This document shows, piece after piece, positions 54,910 through 63,690 of a stretch of 64,000 bases of DNA; within the stretch, counting starts at the first letter, position 1, and each line of letters opens with the position of its first letter. Source of the stretch: Mangrovibacillus cuniculi. GTDB lineage: Bacteria > Bacillota > Bacilli > Bacillales > R1DC41. The notes beneath the pieces were generated by a model, which saw only the letters and a list, made by a program, of their open reading frames with translations, searched no databases and was not told the origin of the DNA. The position numbers were made by a program, and so were the translations under genes. Location of the stretch: assembly GCF_015482585.1 (NCBI RefSeq), contig NZ_CP049742.1:2939001-3003000 (forward strand), read 5' to 3'.

Positions 54910-54976
54910 GTTACGTGACCAGTAACAACTCCGTGTTGGCCACGTGATGTGGCGGGATCTTAACGGAGTCTCCATT
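54910..54976. repeat. Dispersed post-terminator element, copy 2
   Basis: It begins GTTACGTGACCAGTAAC, continues with GGCCACGTGATGTGGC (hairpin) and ends GGAGTCTCC, matching 47563-47625 in order. Confidence 0.6.
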
Positions 54977-54984
54977 TAAAGGGA

Positions 54985-55250
54985 TGACGGTCGTGAAAGA
55001 AGTGGGTAGAGCAAACTGAGGACCGCCAGAATCGTGAGACGGTCGTGAAAGAAGTGGGTAGAGCAAACTGAGGACCGCCAGCAGCGTGAGACGGTCGTGA
55101 AAGAAGTGGGTGGAGCAAACTGAGGACCAGCAGAAGCGTGAGAAGGTTGTGAAATCAGTGGATGTAGCAAACTGAGGACCACCAGTAGCCCGAGACGGTC
55201 GTGAAAGAACTGGGTAAAGTAAACAGAAAACCGCCAGAAGAAAGAGACAG
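54985..55250. repeat. Tandem array of five 52-bp units
   Basis: GACGGTCGTGAAAGAAGTGG-type starts lie at 54986, 55038, 55090, 55142 and 55194, exactly 52 bp apart, each with GAGCAAACTGAGGACCGCCAG. The later copies are more diverged. It lies between the cshA terminator and uvsE. Confidence 0.88.
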
Positions 55251-55365
55251 CCTTCAAAATAAAATACAAACCGAAAAGACAACCACCACAACCTCAAAAA
55301 TCTTTTATACTACATTCCCCTCACGAAACTCATACTATAACCATCACAATAAAGGATGTGTCGAC

Positions 55366-56328
55366 ATGATTGTTCGTTTAGGATACGTTGCGATGAGTAA
55401 GGAGTTGGTGGGAGCATCTCCTTCTCAAACGATGACATATAAACAATATCAGCAAATTGCAGATGAGGAGGCGGCTAGAAGAAAGTTAGAACGGATAGCG
55501 AAAAAGAATATTCAAAACTGCATAAGATTGCTGCGCCATAATGTAGCAAACGGCATTCAATTCTTTCGCTTGAGCTCTAGGCTCATCCCGCTTGCGAATC
55601 ACCCCGGACTTCCAGATTGGAATTACCTCCGCCCAATCAAAGACGACCTAAAGGAACTTGGAAACCTGAGTAGAGAACATAATATGCGCATTGATTTCCA
55701 CCCTGATCATTTCATCGTCTTTACGACTTCGGATAAAGACATCTTCAAAAGCTCTGCAGAAAGCTTGACGATGCACAAAAAGTTACTCGAAGCTATGGAG
55801 ATACCTCTTGATCACCGTTGCGTACTTCATGTTGGGGGAAGTTACGCGGATAAAGAAAAAACACTTGAGCGGTACATACACAACTTCGGCTTGTTACCAA
55901 GAGATTTACAACGAATGATTATGCTAGAAAACGATGATACAACATATAACGTAGAAGACGCATTATATTTATGTGAGAAGTTAGGACTTCCGCTCGTATT
56001 TGATTTACATCACCATATGGTGTACCACGAGAACGAAGATTGGTTTCAGCACTGGGATCGAATGGTGGATACGTGGAAATTCTCTGAACTGCCGTTAAAG
56101 ATTCACATGTCTAGTCCCCGTTCAGAAAAAGACCCTCGCGCACATGCTGACTTAGTGGATGCAGAAGTCTTCTGGGCCTTTATCCAAAAGATAAAAGGTT
56201 CGGTCAAACAAGTCGACTGCATGATCGAAGCGAAAGACAAAGATCTCGCTCTTTTTGCACTTTGCGATGAACTAAAAAAGAAAGAAGGCATTGAATGGGT
56301 AACACCAGCTGTTTTTCAGGTAAAATGA
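55366..56328 (+). CDS. uvsE: UV damage endonuclease UvsE
   Basis: A 320-residue TIM-barrel endonuclease that nicks DNA 5' of UV photoproducts. Blocks RLGYVAMSKEL at the N terminus, FFRLSSRLIPLANHP, RIDFHPDHF, MLENDDTTYNVEDAL and FDLHHHMVYHE carry the metal-binding His, Glu and Asp residues. ATG at 55366 follows AAAGGAT; the frame is open upstream into the 52-bp repeat, which is not coding. Confidence 0.92.
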   Translation: MIVRLGYVAMSKELVGASPSQTMTYKQYQQIADEEAARRKLERIAKKNIQNCIRLLRHNVANGIQFFRLSSRLIPLANHPGLPDWNYLRPIKDDLKELGNLSREHNMRIDFHPDHFIVFTTSDKDIFKSSAESLTMHKKLLEAMEIPLDHRCVLHVGGSYADKEKTLERYIHNFGLLPRDLQRMIMLENDDTTYNVEDALYLCEKLGLPLVFDLHHHMVYHENEDWFQHWDRMVDTWKFSELPLKIHMSSPRSEKDPRAHADLVDAEVFWAFIQKIKGSVKQVDCMIEAKDKDLALFALCDELKKKEGIEWVTPAVFQVK

Positions 56329-56374
56329 AACTCTAGTCACAACCCAAACGTATAGTTGGGAGAGGGGGATGAAC

Positions 56375-56857
56375 ATGCTTTCAATACCTAGAGAAAAAAT
56401 TAGTCAAAAGGCATTAACCGTTTGGAGAATTTATGGAGCGCTTTTTACGTTAGCTTCACTTATTCCGGTAGGAGTATCAGTGTATTTCGTGTTTTGGGCA
56501 GAGAAAATCTCTGTATGGTTCTTTATTGGTGCTCTTGCACTTGCACTTGTAGTAGCATTCTTCACGATCTACGCTATACCAACTTTGCGCTACAAACGTT
56601 GGCGGTACGAGATTAGAGGAGAAGACCTTCTAATTCAACAAGGATTATTTATTAAAACGCAAACCCTAATTCCGCTAATTCGCGTACAACATGTAGACAC
56701 GATGCAAGGGCCGATTTTACGAAAGTTTCACTTAGCGTCTGTAGAGATATCTACAGCAGCAACTCAGCATGAGATTCCGGCATTAGAGGAAGCAGAAGCA
56801 GAAACATTGCGCCAATGGATTTCCAATTGGATCAAGACGGAGAATCGAAATGAGTAA
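56375..56857 (+). CDS. ydbS: YdbS-like membrane protein with bacterial PH domain
   Basis: A 160-residue protein with two membrane helices (about 22-70) and one bPH2 domain (about 80-155; GLFIKTQTLIPLIRVQHVDT). ATG at 56375 follows GAGGGGG; ATG 56369 lies too near that site. Overlaps ydbT by eight bases, as in B. subtilis. Function poorly defined; the pair affects antimicrobial resistance in Bacillus. Confidence 0.85.
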   Translation: MLSIPREKISQKALTVWRIYGALFTLASLIPVGVSVYFVFWAEKISVWFFIGALALALVVAFFTIYAIPTLRYKRWRYEIRGEDLLIQQGLFIKTQTLIPLIRVQHVDTMQGPILRKFHLASVEISTAATQHEIPALEEAEAETLRQWISNWIKTENRNE

Positions 56858-58304
56858 ACAACGTCTTCATCCAATTTCCGCAGTTTATTTAAGTCTAAAG
56901 AACTTAAAAGAGTTAATCGTTCCTATCCTAATTGGTTTCTTTGCAGGGAACACTGGTGGTCCACCAGGAATCTTTGGAATTGTCGTGAATTACATATGGT
57001 TAGCTATTTTTATTTACATTCTAATATCAGGGATTATTCAATGGAAACGATTTGTCTACTGGGTAGAAGAGGATGAGCTTCGTATCGAACACGGTCTTTT
57101 CGTGAAGAAAAAACGCTATATCCCGGTGGAAAGAATACAAAGTTTAGATGAAACGGAAGGACTCCTTCACAGATCTTTCGGATTAGTACTTGTAAAAGTG
57201 GAGACCGCATCTTCTGGAGGAGCTATTGCCAATAAAGCAGAGGCTGAATTAACAGCTATTACTCGAGAGCAAGCAAAGCAATTAAAAAAAGAGCTTATGA
57301 GGCGAAAAGAGAAAATCGAGGAAGAGTCCGAAGTAGAAGTAGAAGTAGAAGTACCGAAACCGAAGCCTTTCTTTGTGATGAATCCGCAAGAACTATTCAT
57401 CATGGCATCTACGTCGGGTGGAATTGGAATCGTCATTGCGACGGTATTTGCATTTCTCTCTCAATTTGAAGAGTTGATACCATACGAAGTGGTATACGAA
57501 CGAATAGGAGGGATTATCCAATCGGCAACCTTGCTTATCAGTATTCTAGTGTTGTTTGGATTGTTTAGTGCCTGGGCCGCCTCTGTCGTCATCACCATGT
57601 TTCGTTATGCTAACTACCGTGTCACACAGGTGGATCGAGATCTCATTATTGAAAGTGGTCTGCTAGAAAAGAAACAGTGGACGATTCCAATGGACCGAAT
57701 TCAAGCGATTCGTATGGTGAAAAGTCCGATACGAGCACCGTTTGGGTTTGTAACGGTTATTTTGGAGAGTGCAGGTAATGTGAAAATGGATTCGCTAATG
57801 CCAGGTTTCGCGCTCTTTCCGATTGTTAAAGAAAAGCAAGCGGTGGAACTAGTGAGACACCTATTTCCACAGGTGTCACTGGACACACAAGTACAATCGT
57901 TGCCGAAAGAAGTGCGAATTCGCTACATCATCCGTATGGTGTTGTTGACTCTTATCCCAATCATTGTGGCGGTAAGTATTCTTCAGTGGCAAGGATTATG
58001 GACATTAATTCTCGTTCCATTTGCGGTTTTTCTTGGGTTTAAACAATATGAGTCTGCAGGAAGTTACATTGGTGAGGGTGATATTATTGTGCGTTTCCGA
58101 GGTGTTCAAGAGCATACGTTATGGACAATTCGTAAACGCGTCCAATCCATGAAAGTGGTGCAGTCTATTTTTCAGAAAAGAGCAGATGTCACACATCTAC
58201 AGCTCTTCGTGAAATCTGGTATGGCTGCATCTCGTGGAGTAGTGAGAGACCTTTCTTCAGATAGGGCGAAAGAAATGTTAGAGTGGTACGTACCGAAAAA
58301 ATAA
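56850..58304 (+). CDS. ydbT: YdbT-like membrane protein with repeated PH domains
   Basis: A 484-residue membrane protein with three bPH2 domains (about 70-150, 255-335 and 405-480), each after a pair of helices; RIEHGLFVKKKRYIPVERIQ is the first. A charged hinge (EEESEVEVEVEVPKPKP) separates the first two. GGAGAA lies before its ATG. It works with YdbS. Confidence 0.87.
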   Translation: MSKQRLHPISAVYLSLKNLKELIVPILIGFFAGNTGGPPGIFGIVVNYIWLAIFIYILISGIIQWKRFVYWVEEDELRIEHGLFVKKKRYIPVERIQSLDETEGLLHRSFGLVLVKVETASSGGAIANKAEAELTAITREQAKQLKKELMRRKEKIEEESEVEVEVEVPKPKPFFVMNPQELFIMASTSGGIGIVIATVFAFLSQFEELIPYEVVYERIGGIIQSATLLISILVLFGLFSAWAASVVITMFRYANYRVTQVDRDLIIESGLLEKKQWTIPMDRIQAIRMVKSPIRAPFGFVTVILESAGNVKMDSLMPGFALFPIVKEKQAVELVRHLFPQVSLDTQVQSLPKEVRIRYIIRMVLLTLIPIIVAVSILQWQGLWTLILVPFAVFLGFKQYESAGSYIGEGDIIVRFRGVQEHTLWTIRKRVQSMKVVQSIFQKRADVTHLQLFVKSGMAASRGVVRDLSSDRAKEMLEWYVPKK

Positions 58305-58350
58305 ACGAAACCATTCGGGGAGATAAGCTCTCTGAATGGTTTCTTTTTTG
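58302..58350 (+). terminator. Terminator after ydbT
   Basis: GAAACCATTCGGGGAGA and TCTCTGAATGGTTTC with six Ts. Confidence 0.85.
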
Positions 58351-58393
58351 TTTAATAGGCTATAGTAGTAAAAAAGATAAAAAGGGGATTCAT

Positions 58394-59107
58394 ATGCCAA
58401 AAACGATTTTAATAACTGGTGGAACCAACGGAATTGGTAGAGGATTGGTCAATTATTTTCTAGAAAAGGGTTGGAACGTAGCGGCTGCAGACATCCAGCA
58501 CCAAAGTGATATAAAAGAGAGTAATCATTACTTGTTTATCCAAACAGACGTAAGAAAACAAAAGCAAATAGCTCATTTTATAGAGGAAGCGGAGAAGAAG
58601 TTTGGGCAAATCGATGTCCTGGTTAATAATGCTGGTGTTTCTCGCTTCACACCTCTAGAAGATATGACGGAGGAAGAGTGGAACGACGTGCTGCAGACAA
58701 ATTTGAGCAGTGTATTTTTTGGATCGCAAGAAGTCGCGAAAAAGATGAAAGGTCACGGCGGAGCGATTATAAACATTGCTTCGACGAGAGCGTCTATGTC
58801 GGAACCAAACTCGGAGGCATATGCGGCAACGAAAGGCGGGATTGTTGCGTTAACGCATGCACTAGCAGCATCCCTTGCCGATGACAAGATTACGGTCAAT
58901 GCTATTTCACCTGGATGGATTGAAACGGGAGACTACAGTCAATTACGAGATATCGACCATGAGCAACATTTGTCTAAACGAGTAGGAAAGCCTGTGGATA
59001 TTGCAAAAGCAGTGGAATATTTAGCGGATAAGGAAAATAACTTTGTGAACGGTATTAATTTAACGGTGGACGGTGGAATGACAAGAAAGATGATCTATGA
59101 GCATTAA
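58394..59107 (+). CDS. Short-chain dehydrogenase/reductase
   Basis: A 237-residue NAD(P)-dependent oxidoreductase: TGGTNGIGRG (about 8-17), NNAGVS (about 83), catalytic Ser in NIASTRAS and YAATK (about 147-151), C-terminal GGM. It resembles glucose/3-oxoacyl reductase-type SDRs; the substrate is unknown. ATG at 58394 follows AAAGGGG; the longer frame upstream overlaps the ydbT terminator. Confidence 0.87.
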   Translation: MPKTILITGGTNGIGRGLVNYFLEKGWNVAAADIQHQSDIKESNHYLFIQTDVRKQKQIAHFIEEAEKKFGQIDVLVNNAGVSRFTPLEDMTEEEWNDVLQTNLSSVFFGSQEVAKKMKGHGGAIINIASTRASMSEPNSEAYAATKGGIVALTHALAASLADDKITVNAISPGWIETGDYSQLRDIDHEQHLSKRVGKPVDIAKAVEYLADKENNFVNGINLTVDGGMTRKMIYEH

Positions 59108-59143
59108 AAAACTCAAGTGACTAGTCACTTGAGTTCTTTTTAT
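59108..59143. terminator. Bidirectional terminator
   Basis: AACTCAAGTGAC-TA-GTCACTTGAGTT with A and T runs; its centre contains the stop of the opposing small gene. Confidence 0.8.
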
Positions 59144-59270
59144 CTGGCACAGGGTCTACACGATGAGCACTTTCGACATCCAAAGGTTTACGAATGGCTA
59201 AGATAAACCCAATCGCACCAGCGAAAATTAAAAGAGATGCAAATGAAACAACCAATACACCACCAAGCAT
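59121..59270 (-). CDS. 49-residue single-pass membrane protein
   Basis: An ATG at 59270 with GGAGGGG nine bases upstream encodes a peptide with one membrane helix (VLVVSFASLLIFAGAIGFIL) and a charged tail (RKPLDVESAHRVDP). Its stop lies in a terminator, as expected for a gene end. No family is recognised. It lies 56 bp downstream of the rhomboid gene on the same strand. Confidence 0.6.
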   Translation of the reverse strand: MLGGVLVVSFASLLIFAGAIGFILAIRKPLDVESAHRVDPVPDKKNSSD

Positions 59271-59326
59271 GAAGATCCCCTCCTAGTCCAACTTATGCTA
59301 GAAGGAGCAATTGGCATGACGGTTTC

Positions 59327-59929
59327 TTAGTAAAAATGTAATTTGTTTCGTTGAATCCAGAAATATCCGAATGCAAGTCCAATAATACACCCACCAACGT
59401 GCGCAATAATGTTTATTTGTGGTTGAATAAACGTCATAATGAAACCAAGTGCTAAAATTGGTAGAACCGTCTGAGAAGAGTGGCGCGGAATTAAGTGTTT
59501 AGCAAAAAGAATGACGGCTAAGTAGACGCCTAATAAACCATAGATGGCTCCACTAGATCCAACGTGCGTATACATAGGACCCTCAGCGAAAAACGTCATG
59601 ACATTGGCAATAATTCCTGTGCCTAAGTAAGTGAGAATAAAACGTCCTTTACCAAGTGCTCTCTCTAAAGGCGGAGCGAAGATGACTAGTGAAAATGTGT
59701 TGAAAATAAAGTGTCCGAAACCGCTGTGAAGGAAGATCGGAGTGATTAATCTCCACCATTCTCCTAGTTCAATGTAAAGGTTTGTCCCTGCAAACATTCG
59801 AAACATCCAAGGATTTTCTAGAAAAGGAATATCGGTTAAAAGAAACGTAATAACATGGACGATGACGATGGCAGTTACTACCGGGTACCATCTGGTAAAC
59901 TCATTTAATCGTTCATTTCGAATAAACAT
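59327..59929 (-). CDS. ydcA: Rhomboid-family intramembrane serine protease (YdcA)
   Basis: A 200-residue membrane protease with six helices, catalytic serine in GSSGAIYGLLG (about 125) and histidine in IAHVGGCIIG (about 178). AGGAGG precedes the ATG. Divergent from acpS by 45 bp, as in B. subtilis. Natural substrates are unknown. Confidence 0.88.
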   Translation of the reverse strand: MFIRNERLNEFTRWYPVVTAIVIVHVITFLLTDIPFLENPWMFRMFAGTNLYIELGEWWRLITPIFLHSGFGHFIFNTFSLVIFAPPLERALGKGRFILTYLGTGIIANVMTFFAEGPMYTHVGSSGAIYGLLGVYLAVILFAKHLIPRHSSQTVLPILALGFIMTFIQPQINIIAHVGGCIIGLAFGYFWIQRNKLHFY

Positions 59930-59974
59930 GGCAAAACCTCCTAATATAAATAATAGTATGAAAGGACAAGGGAA

Positions 59975-60364
59975 ATGATTATTGGCTTAGGAATAGATAT
60001 GACAGAAATAGATCGTATGGAATCATTACTTACAAGAAAACCTTCTTTTATCGATAGAATACTTACACCAAAGGAAAAAGAGATGATGCCAACTACTACT
60101 AATAGAAGAAGAGCAGAATGGGTAGCAGGTCGATTCGCTGCAAAAGAAGCATACTCTAAAGCACTGGGAACCGGCATCGGTGAGCATTGTTCTTTTCAAG
60201 ATATCGAAATAACCAAACTACCATCAGGTAAGCCGGAGATAACAGGTCCGCATCCAGAAAGCCAGGTAGCACACGTATCTATTACTCATAGTCTACACTA
60301 TGCGATGGCGCAAGTGATAATAGAAGAGCGTAAGGGGTGCGTTAAGCCGCGGCAGGAAACTTGA
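59975..60364 (+). CDS. acpS: Holo-[acyl-carrier-protein] synthase AcpS, C terminus altered
   Basis: A 129-residue enzyme that moves 4'-phosphopantetheine from CoA to acyl carrier protein. Motifs GIGIDMTEIDRM (4-15) and RFAAKEAYSKALGTG (about 50-64) are intact. B. subtilis AcpS has 121 residues and ends soon after AQVVIE; here the frame continues from AQVIIEE into a dispersed repeat and ends KGCVKPRQET. The extra tail probably leaves activity intact. Confidence 0.92.
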   Translation: MIIGLGIDMTEIDRMESLLTRKPSFIDRILTPKEKEMMPTTTNRRRAEWVAGRFAAKEAYSKALGTGIGEHCSFQDIEITKLPSGKPEITGPHPESQVAHVSITHSLHYAMAQVIIEERKGCVKPRQET

Positions 60365-60480
60365 GAAGCCTGAGGAGGTAGCTCTCCAACCACCGGAGGG
60401 CTTATGGAGTTTCCCGAGCGGTTGCACCCCTGAAGCTTGCCAAGATAGAAGAGCGTAAGGGGTGCGTTAAGCCGCGGCAG
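60320..60480. repeat. Dispersed palindromic element flanked by 36-bp direct repeats
   Basis: A perfect 36-bp direct repeat (60320-60355 and 60445-60480) begins ATAGAAGAGCG and contains GGGGTGCGTTAAGCCGCGG. The first copy lies in the acpS end. Between them GGAAACTT...AGTTTCC and GGGGTGC...GCACCCC form a long hairpin. Confidence 0.8.
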
Positions 60481-60541
60481 AAATTAATCATCTGTTTAAC
60501 ATTTTTAAAAAATCTTGTCCCTTTTAGAATATCACGAAAGG

Positions 60542-60576
60542 TTGTCTCATATATTCATATTGCGAGAGTGAGACAA
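60542..60576 (+). other. Inverted repeat in ydcC leader
   Basis: TTGTCTCA (60542-60549) and TGAGACAA (60569-60576) are perfect 8-bp arms about 70 bp before ydcC. Confidence 0.4.
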
Positions 60577-60643
60577 GGTGTGTACGCCACATGCTTCGTT
60601 TCAAGCAACGTGATACGAGACCAAAAAAAGGGGTTGGACACAG

Positions 60644-61660
60644 ATGAAAAAATGGTTAGTTATGGCTTTTTCGCTAATTTTAGTTCTAGCATTAGCAGCG
60701 TGTGGCCAAAAGACACAGGCGGATGTACAGAAAGACCTTACAGAAAAAGTAACAGAGATGAAAGGGTATAAAGCAACTGCGACAATGACTCTTCAAATGG
60801 GAGAAGAAGCGCAGACATATGAAGTAGAAGTATGGCATAACTCTCCATCTTACTATCGCGTACACCTGAAAAACGATGCGAAACAACAAAGCCAAATGAT
60901 CTTAAAAAATGATGAAGGTGTTTTTGTTTTAACACCAACATTAAACAAAAGCTTTAAATTCCAAAGCGAGTGGCCAGAAAACAGCTCTCAAGCATATCTT
61001 CTAGAATCTCTAGTTAAAGATATCACAGAAGATGCAGAAGCAACGTTCAAGCCAACAGAAGAAGCGTATGCTTTCGAAACGAAAACTCGCTATCAACATA
61101 ACAAGATGCTACCTACACAAACAATTACTTTCAATAAAAAAGATCTAAGCCCACAATCAGTTGTGGTAATGGACACAGACCGAAACGAAGTAGTGAAAGT
61201 GGAATTCTCGAAGTTCGAGTGGGACGCAAAGTTTGAAGAAGGCGACTTCGACATGCAAAAGAACATGACAGGTGCTCAATTAGAAAACATGCCAGTAACA
61301 GCAACGCCTGAAGAAGAGTTTGCGGTGAAATATCCTACAGCTGAAATTGCTGGTGTAACATTAATTGAGGAAAAAACAGTGAAAACTGAAAACGGCGAGC
61401 GCGTAGTATTGACGTACGGTGGAGATGAGAAATCATATACAGTTGTACAAGAGCGTTCAGAAGTAGTAGCTACATCTTCTTTTGCACCAACAAACATGAA
61501 TGGTGAAGTAGTAGATCTTGGATTCACAGTTGCTGCAGTAACAGATCGTTCTATCACTTGGACGTATGACGGAGTAGACTACATGGTAGCTTCTACAAAC
61601 CTAACGCCTGATGAGATGGTAATGATTGCTCGCTCTGTTCAAGGTCACATGGTAAAATAA
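60644..61660 (+). CDS. ydcC: YdcC-type lipoprotein (LolA-like fold)
   Basis: A 338-residue lipoprotein with lipobox LAAC (Cys about 20) and a LolA/LppX-type domain (about 30-215), plus a C-terminal DUF4367-like part. Homologues in Bacillus are sporulation-linked (GerS/YdcC). Position between acpS and alr matches B. subtilis. GGGGTTGG site before the ATG. Confidence 0.88.
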   Translation: MKKWLVMAFSLILVLALAACGQKTQADVQKDLTEKVTEMKGYKATATMTLQMGEEAQTYEVEVWHNSPSYYRVHLKNDAKQQSQMILKNDEGVFVLTPTLNKSFKFQSEWPENSSQAYLLESLVKDITEDAEATFKPTEEAYAFETKTRYQHNKMLPTQTITFNKKDLSPQSVVVMDTDRNEVVKVEFSKFEWDAKFEEGDFDMQKNMTGAQLENMPVTATPEEEFAVKYPTAEIAGVTLIEEKTVKTENGERVVLTYGGDEKSYTVVQERSEVVATSSFAPTNMNGEVVDLGFTVAAVTDRSITWTYDGVDYMVASTNLTPDEMVMIARSVQGHMVK

Positions 61661-61663
61661 TAA

Positions 61664-61700
61664 AAGTAGGCTCCTAGGGGAGCCTACTTTTATTATGGAA
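61664..61700. terminator. Terminator after ydcC
   Basis: AAAAGTAGGCTCC-TAG-GGGAGCCTACTTTT, a perfect 13-bp stem. Confidence 0.8.
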
Positions 61701-61719
61701 AAGAAAGAAGGATCTAGCC

Positions 61720-62883
61720 ATGGAGCAGAAAAACAATCTTTTTTACCGAGATACGTGGGTAGATATAGACCTTACACAAATAGAACAAAATATCATTTCA
61801 ATAAAAAATACATTGCCTAAAGGGAAAGAGATTTTTGCGGTGGTTAAGGCAAACGGTTACGGGCATGGTGCGGTAGAAGTAGCAGAGAGTGCTATCCGAA
61901 GTGGAGTGGGTGGCTTAGCGGTTGCTTTTATTGATGAAGCTTTAGTGCTTCGAAACGGGGGAATTACTCACCCAATTTTGGTGCTTGGTGCCTCGAGACC
62001 GCAAGACGTTCCTTTAGCACAAAAGAATAAATTAACGTTAACTGTTTTTAGGCAAGATTGGTTGGTGGAAGCGGAAGGATGGTTGGATTCATCCATCCCG
62101 GTAAAAGTTCATGTGAAAATCGATACCGGAATGGCACGTCTTGGCGTCCGAACGATGGAAGAATTCTTGGCGATGACGGATTGGATTGAAAGTCATAAAG
62201 GTATCGAGTTAGATGGTGTGTTTACGCACTTTGCGAAAGCGGATGAAGACGATCAATCATTTATGTTAGAACAACGGGATAAATTTGTACAGTATGTAGA
62301 GGCGTTGCCTAAAAAGCCGAAATACATTCATCATTCTAACAGTGGAGCTACGATTAAAATTCCAGACGACCCTACGAACATGGTACGAGTAGGCATTGCG
62401 ATGTATGGTTTGCTTCCATCTGAAGAAATGAAGAACGAAATGCCAGCAGGTGTAGCAGAAAGTTTCTCCTTACATTCTCGTTTAATTCATGTAAAAAAAG
62501 TGGAAGCGGGTGAACCAGTCAGTTATGGCTCAACGTATCACACGAAGGAAGCGGCATGGATAGGAACCATCCCTATCGGCTACGCAGACGGTTGGTTACG
62601 TCGTCTACAAGGTGCTGACGTGTTAGTGGGTGGTGTGAGGTGTGAGATTGTTGGAAGAATTTGCATGGATCAATGTATGATTTTGTTACCGACAGAATAT
62701 CCTTTAGGGACACAAGTTACCTTGGTTGGAAAACAAGGAACCGAGCAAATTAGCATGGGAGAAGTCGCTGCGAAGTCCGAGACAATACAATACGAGATTC
62801 CGTGTATTATCTCCTCCCGAGTTCCAAGGCGTTATTTTAGAGAGGGAAAAGATACGAAAGTCATCAACCCTTTACTAAAATAA
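61720..62883 (+). CDS. alr: Alanine racemase
   Basis: A 387-residue PLP enzyme interconverting L- and D-alanine for ddl. PLP lysine in FAVVKANGYGHGAVE (Lys about 43) and catalytic tyrosine in SYGSTYH (about 269). AAGGAT before the ATG. Position between ydcC and ndoAI matches B. subtilis alrA. Confidence 0.95.
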   Translation: MEQKNNLFYRDTWVDIDLTQIEQNIISIKNTLPKGKEIFAVVKANGYGHGAVEVAESAIRSGVGGLAVAFIDEALVLRNGGITHPILVLGASRPQDVPLAQKNKLTLTVFRQDWLVEAEGWLDSSIPVKVHVKIDTGMARLGVRTMEEFLAMTDWIESHKGIELDGVFTHFAKADEDDQSFMLEQRDKFVQYVEALPKKPKYIHHSNSGATIKIPDDPTNMVRVGIAMYGLLPSEEMKNEMPAGVAESFSLHSRLIHVKKVEAGEPVSYGSTYHTKEAAWIGTIPIGYADGWLRRLQGADVLVGGVRCEIVGRICMDQCMILLPTEYPLGTQVTLVGKQGTEQISMGEVAAKSETIQYEIPCIISSRVPRRYFREGKDTKVINPLLK

Positions 62884-63014
62884 GGTATAAAGACCATGTC
62901 AAATGGAGGATAATAGGGAAAGAATGCGGAAAGGTTCTTTTCACCCCAACTTTATCATGGTATGATAGAGGAGGTATAAAGAATCGGTTTGTAGCGATGG
63001 TGGAGGTGTCATTT

Positions 63015-63296
63015 GTGTCTGAATCTAGCGCAAAAACGGAAGTGCTTATTCAATTACCGCAACATTTCTTAGCCGAATTGGATGGTTTTGCGGAGCAAGA
63101 AAACGTCAATCGTAGTGAGTTTATTTATCGTGCTGCGAAGGTATATCTTCGAGAGAGAAAAAAGCGTCAAATCCGTGAAACGATGAGACGAGGATATATG
63201 GAAATGGCGAAAATTAACTTGGAGATTGCTTCTGAAGCACTTCAAGCGGAGTTCGAAGCAGAACATACTGTTGAACGCTTAGTAAGCGGAGGGTAA
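63015..63296 (+). CDS. ndoAI: NdoAI (MazE-type) antitoxin
   Basis: A 93-residue ribbon-helix-helix antitoxin, the same length as B. subtilis Ndo[15 protein letters not shown] and TVERLVSGG are near-identical. GTG at 63015 follows GGAGG; the ATG at 62997 lies upstream of that site. It neutralises NdoA and represses the pair. Confidence 0.93.
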   Translation: MSESSAKTEVLIQLPQHFLAELDGFAEQENVNRSEFIYRAAKVYLRERKKRQIRETMRRGYMEMAKINLEIASEALQAEFEAEHTVERLVSGG

Positions 63297-63303
63297 AACT
63301 CTG

Positions 63304-63651
63304 ATGGTGAAGCGTGGTGACGTGTATTTTGCAGATCTATCGCCTGTTGTTGGCTCCGAGCAAGGTGGCGTCCGGCCGGTTTTGGTCATCCAGAACGACA
63401 TCGGGAATCGGTTTAGTCCGACTGTTATCGTAGCTGCAATCACCGCACAAATCCAAAAAGCAAAGTTACCTACACATGTCGAAATCGATGCGAAACGTTA
63501 TAAGTTTGAACGTGACTCGGTAATCCTATTGGAGCAAATTCGAACCATTGACAAACAGCGTCTGACGGACAAAATCACACATCTCGACGACGAGATGATG
63601 GAGCGCGTAGACGAAGCTCTGCAAATAAGTGTTGGGCTCATAGAATTTTAA
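63304..63651 (+). CDS. ndoA: NdoA (MazF/EndoA) mRNA interferase
   Basis: A 115-residue RNase that cuts mRNA at UACAU in B. subtilis. [19 protein letters not shown] is almost unchanged from that species. GGAGGG lies upstream of the ATG. Seven bases follow the antitoxin stop. The rsbR gene that normally follows is not in the window; a repeat array takes its place. Confidence 0.95.
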   Translation: MVKRGDVYFADLSPVVGSEQGGVRPVLVIQNDIGNRFSPTVIVAAITAQIQKAKLPTHVEIDAKRYKFERDSVILLEQIRTIDKQRLTDKITHLDDEMMERVDEALQISVGLIEF

Positions 63652-63656
63652 GCAAA

Positions 63657-63690
63657 CGTCTTATTCATAAGACGTTTTTTCTTTTTGTAC
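63657..63690 (+). terminator. Terminator after ndoA
   Basis: AACGTCTT-ATTCAT-AAGACGTT with six Ts. Confidence 0.8.

Noticed and set aside
54911-55297. Minus-strand ORFs through the 52-bp array
   Set aside because: They cover the repeats, lack ribosome sites and look like low-complexity translation products.
55201-55365. N-terminal extension of UvsE
   Set aside because: The open frame upstream is repeat DNA; the ATG at 55366 has the ribosome site and gives the family N terminus.
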